A DNA stretch of 7,774 nucleotides from Alphaproteobacteria bacterium (GTDB lineage: Bacteria; Pseudomonadota; Alphaproteobacteria; Micavibrionales; Micavibrionaceae): positions 1-7,774 of the forward strand of contig JAESUK010000205.1 of the NCBI GenBank assembly GCA_016763095.1. The letters run 5' to 3'. The translations under genes and the position numbers were made by a program. Positions 5,706-7,774 of the stretch are shown piece after piece; position 1 is the stretch's first letter, and each line of letters begins with the position of its first letter. Below the pieces are notes generated by a model. It had not been told where the DNA came from, ran no database searches, and saw only the letters and a list, made by a program, of their open reading frames with translations.

Positions 5706-7774
5706 GTGGCCGATTTTTATAAAAACCGTATAAAAAATCAAAAAGGTAATGTGTTTTTTGCATTATTTGGAGCCGTCGCCTTCATTGGTGTTCTTGGCGC
5801 AGCAACTATGTCTTTTATGAAGGGCCCTCTCAAAAGTTCTGTTACTTTATCGCGCGTCACTGTGGCAGACACTCAGATGCAAGTTACACTTCAGAAATCT
5901 GTTTTACAAATTGCGAGCAAAAATAACTTTGGCGATTGTGACGGTGATGGGTTTGTTGAACTAATAGAATTCAAAAATCAAGCTGATGCTAGCTTAAAAC
6001 CTGTAGGTGGTGGGAATGTTCCAGATGTCTTAGACGCGGCTTCCCAAGATCCATGGGGCAGACCATATGGCTATTGTATATGGAACAGCGGATCTAATAT
6101 TACAATCGACTCTGTCGGTGCTTGTGATGATGATGGATCTGGTACAGAGCAACGCATAGAAGGCTCCCTTAACAATTATGATCCTATTATTGCTCTGGTT
6201 TCTGCAGGAGCTGATCGCTTATTTCAAACAACATGCCAATCTTTTGATGATGCCGATGCCAATAATAACGGTGTATTAGGGGATGCTGGCGATGGAGAGA
6301 TGGTCGAGAAAACAGCCAATAGTGATGATATTATTCTCGCTTATACTTATGCCGAAGCTCACCTAAAAGGTGGACAAATTTGGTCAATTAAATCCTCTGA
6401 TTCTAATACTGTAATGGTTGACACTGCCATAGAATTTAGTGGTGGTTTAATCATGGGAACAGACTCTGATGTTACCGTCTGTGATCCGTCAACCTCCAGT
6501 GTTATGCGTTTTAACCCATTTGATCGCACAGTCGAAAGTTGTGATGGAGCAGGAAATTGGAACCCTACAACAATGGATGATGCTGAGACATTTACTTCAA
6601 GAAACAGTGTCCCCTGCGATAGTACTATGATTGGTCATGTCAGATTTAATACAACAATTAGCCTTCCAGAAGTTTGTGATGGGTCCGGGTGGCGAACTTT
6701 TGGTTTGGGAGCCATTACCCCTTCAGCTGCAAGCCTTATTGTGCTTCCTACTACAGAAATCTCTATGGATGCTGATGGAACAGATAATAAAGATCCTGGA
6801 AACTGCACTAGCCCGTGGTCTTGTGGAGATGAGGTGACTTTTACTGTACAAAATTTAGGTGAGACAGATTCTATACCAATCGTGTGGTCATTTGATGATG
6901 GAACTTATTTTTTTTCCACAACAGATAATTGTACAGGAGAGGTTCTGTCACAGATGGAAACATGCTCGATAATAGTTCGTCCAAGAGCAAATGGTAATTT
7001 CCCCATTACAACCAATCTGAGCATTTCAGTTGAAAACTCCCCTTTTAGTGTTCTACAAGGAAATTCTAGTGGATATGGCTGTTCAGCTGGGTTCCCTGGA
7101 GGTGGTGGAGACTATGCTGCCTGTGGCCAAAATGATGGGGACGGATTTTACAACCTCGTTGTCATGCCAAGTGGATGTGACGGCACAACCAGCAACCCGA
7201 CATGCTCTGGAACAGACGGTGCTACACTTCTTAAAACCTGGGGTCCTAACGGTACACTAGAGCATTTATGTTATAACAGCGATACAAGTTGCCCTCCTGC
7301 TGAACAGCATGAGACCATCATGATTTATAGGAGCTATACCGGATCATCGTTCCCAGCAGCCGAGTATTGTGATTCAATGGATCTTAATGGATATACGGAT
7401 TGGTTTTTGCCCACACGTGAACAATTACGTACGCTTATTATGCCTCAAGCAGAGAGTGGACTTCTTACTGGATTTCTCAGCACTTATTATGTTTCATCAA
7501 ACCCACATGATAATGATGAATACGATGTTGTACGCCGTGATAGCAATGTTGGTGATTATTATCGTACTTCCTCTTCTTATTATGTTCGCTGTGTCCGTCG
7601 TGATAATTTAGCGATGCCAGGAAGTTCAATCACTGATACAAACCCTAAAGATAAAAGTGGTTTCTCCCCTGGAGTTACCTTTACCTCAGGTTCTAGAATG
7701 ACTTCTGGCAACATAACGGTAGAAGAAATCTTACAAGATATTTCTGTTTTTATAACAGGAACAGATGGAAGCCC
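5706..7774 (+). CDS. second large modular pilin-like surface protein, paralogue of the preceding gene (partial, runs off the window)
   Basis: Starting from GTG, the frame is open for 689 codons to the window edge and aligns with the preceding protein along its whole length, so both are full tandem paralogues as far as can be seen. It has a basic leader with KGNV at 13-16; an almost identical hydrophobic helix; the EF-hand loop at 77-88 (DCDGDGFVELIE); DPWGRPYGY; the two CDG-W repeats; the Ig-like domain (CTGEVL...CSIIVRP); and the DUF1566 domain with DWFLPTREQL near residue 566 and YVRCVRR near 627. It ends in the linker that precedes the first DUF1554 module in the other copy, so lectin-fold modules probably follow. 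The start is four residues longer than its partner; small indels of one or two residues occur near the linker regions. Identity is uneven: high in the helix and in most of DUF1566, lower in the Ig-like domain and in one DUF1566 loop. The likely role is the same as its neighbour with altered ligand specificity (inference). Confidence 0.85.
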   Translation, partial: MADFYKNRIKNQKGNVFFALFGAVAFIGVLGAATMSFMKGPLKSSVTLSRVTVADTQMQVTLQKSVLQIASKNNFGDCDGDGFVELIEFKNQADASLKPVGGGNVPDVLDAASQDPWGRPYGYCIWNSGSNITIDSVGACDDDGSGTEQRIEGSLNNYDPIIALVSAGADRLFQTTCQSFDDADANNNGVLGDAGDGEMVEKTANSDDIILAYTYAEAHLKGGQIWSIKSSDSNTVMVDTAIEFSGGLIMGTDSDVTVCDPSTSSVMRFNPFDRTVESCDGAGNWNPTTMDDAETFTSRNSVPCDSTMIGHVRFNTTISLPEVCDGSGWRTFGLGAITPSAASLIVLPTTEISMDADGTDNKDPGNCTSPWSCGDEVTFTVQNLGETDSIPIVWSFDDGTYFFSTTDNCTGEVLSQMETCSIIVRPRANGNFPITTNLSISVENSPFSVLQGNSSGYGCSAGFPGGGGDYAACGQNDGDGFYNLVVMPSGCDGTTSNPTCSGTDGATLLKTWGPNGTLEHLCYNSDTSCPPAEQHETIMIYRSYTGSSFPAAEYCDSMDLNGYTDWFLPTREQLRTLIMPQAESGLLTGFLSTYYVSSNPHDNDEYDVVRRDSNVGDYYRTSSSYYVRCVRRDNLAMPGSSITDTNPKDKSGFSPGVTFTSGSRMTSGNITVEEILQDISVFITGTDGS
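7553..7662 (+). repeat. 110-base perfectly identical block, copy in the second large gene
   Basis: Partner of the block at 3943-4052, in the same reading frame and the same place within the DUF1566 domain. Identity stops at a single mismatch (7663 against 4053), resumes for 15 bases, and then becomes interrupted. Confidence 0.85.

Noticed and set aside
6631..7611. Short plus-strand open frames within the second large gene
   Set aside because: They are out-of-frame shadows of the GTG-started frame from 5706, which aligns with the upstream paralogue along its full visible length.

Overview
The window looks like a stretch of a Gram-negative bacterial chromosome at moderate to low GC. It carries a c-di-GMP-type EAL protein and a set of pilin-like, secreted or surface-exposed proteins. 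Similar N-termini (a short basic stretch, then Arg/Lys-Gly-Asn-Val/Ile, then a hydrophobic helix), as I recall them, occur in Micavibrio-like and other unusual Alphaproteobacteria. That placement is an inference from memory and is weak. There is no rRNA, tRNA, CRISPR array, transposase, integrase or reverse transcriptase in the window.

Layout: (1) bases 2-178 hold the C-terminal end of an unrecognised, probably membrane-anchored protein that starts before the window. (2) Bases 322-1200 encode a stand-alone EAL-domain protein that keeps most catalytic positions, with several departures from the consensus. (3) Bases 1309-1932, minus strand, encode a 207-residue pilin-like protein, convergent with the EAL gene. 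(4) Bases 1933-2113 form a divergent control region with two inverted repeats. (5) Bases 2114-5674 encode a 1186-residue mosaic protein: pilin-like N-terminal helix, GspG-like DPWG domain with an EF-hand loop, two short 'CDG-W' repeats, an Ig-like domain, a DUF1566 (Lcl_C) domain, and two copies of a module made of a beta-rich linker plus a DUF1554/endostatin-like C-type-lectin-fold domain. (6) After only 31 bases, a GTG-started paralogue of the same architecture begins at 5706 and runs off the window at 7774, in frame throughout.

Inferred picture: the two large proteins are probably tip- or surface-displayed adhesins or ligand-binding proteins. They would be anchored or assembled through a type IV pilus/type II secretion-like pseudopilin segment and present C-type-lectin-fold domains outward. 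The small divergent pilin-like protein may belong to the same machinery. The EAL protein could link adhesion to c-di-GMP, but nothing in the sequence proves this. The main points of interest are the tandem duplication, the mosaic of identical and diverged segments between the two copies (including 110 identical bases next to a diverged predicted loop), and the unusual combination of pilin-like, calcium-binding and lectin-fold modules in one chain.
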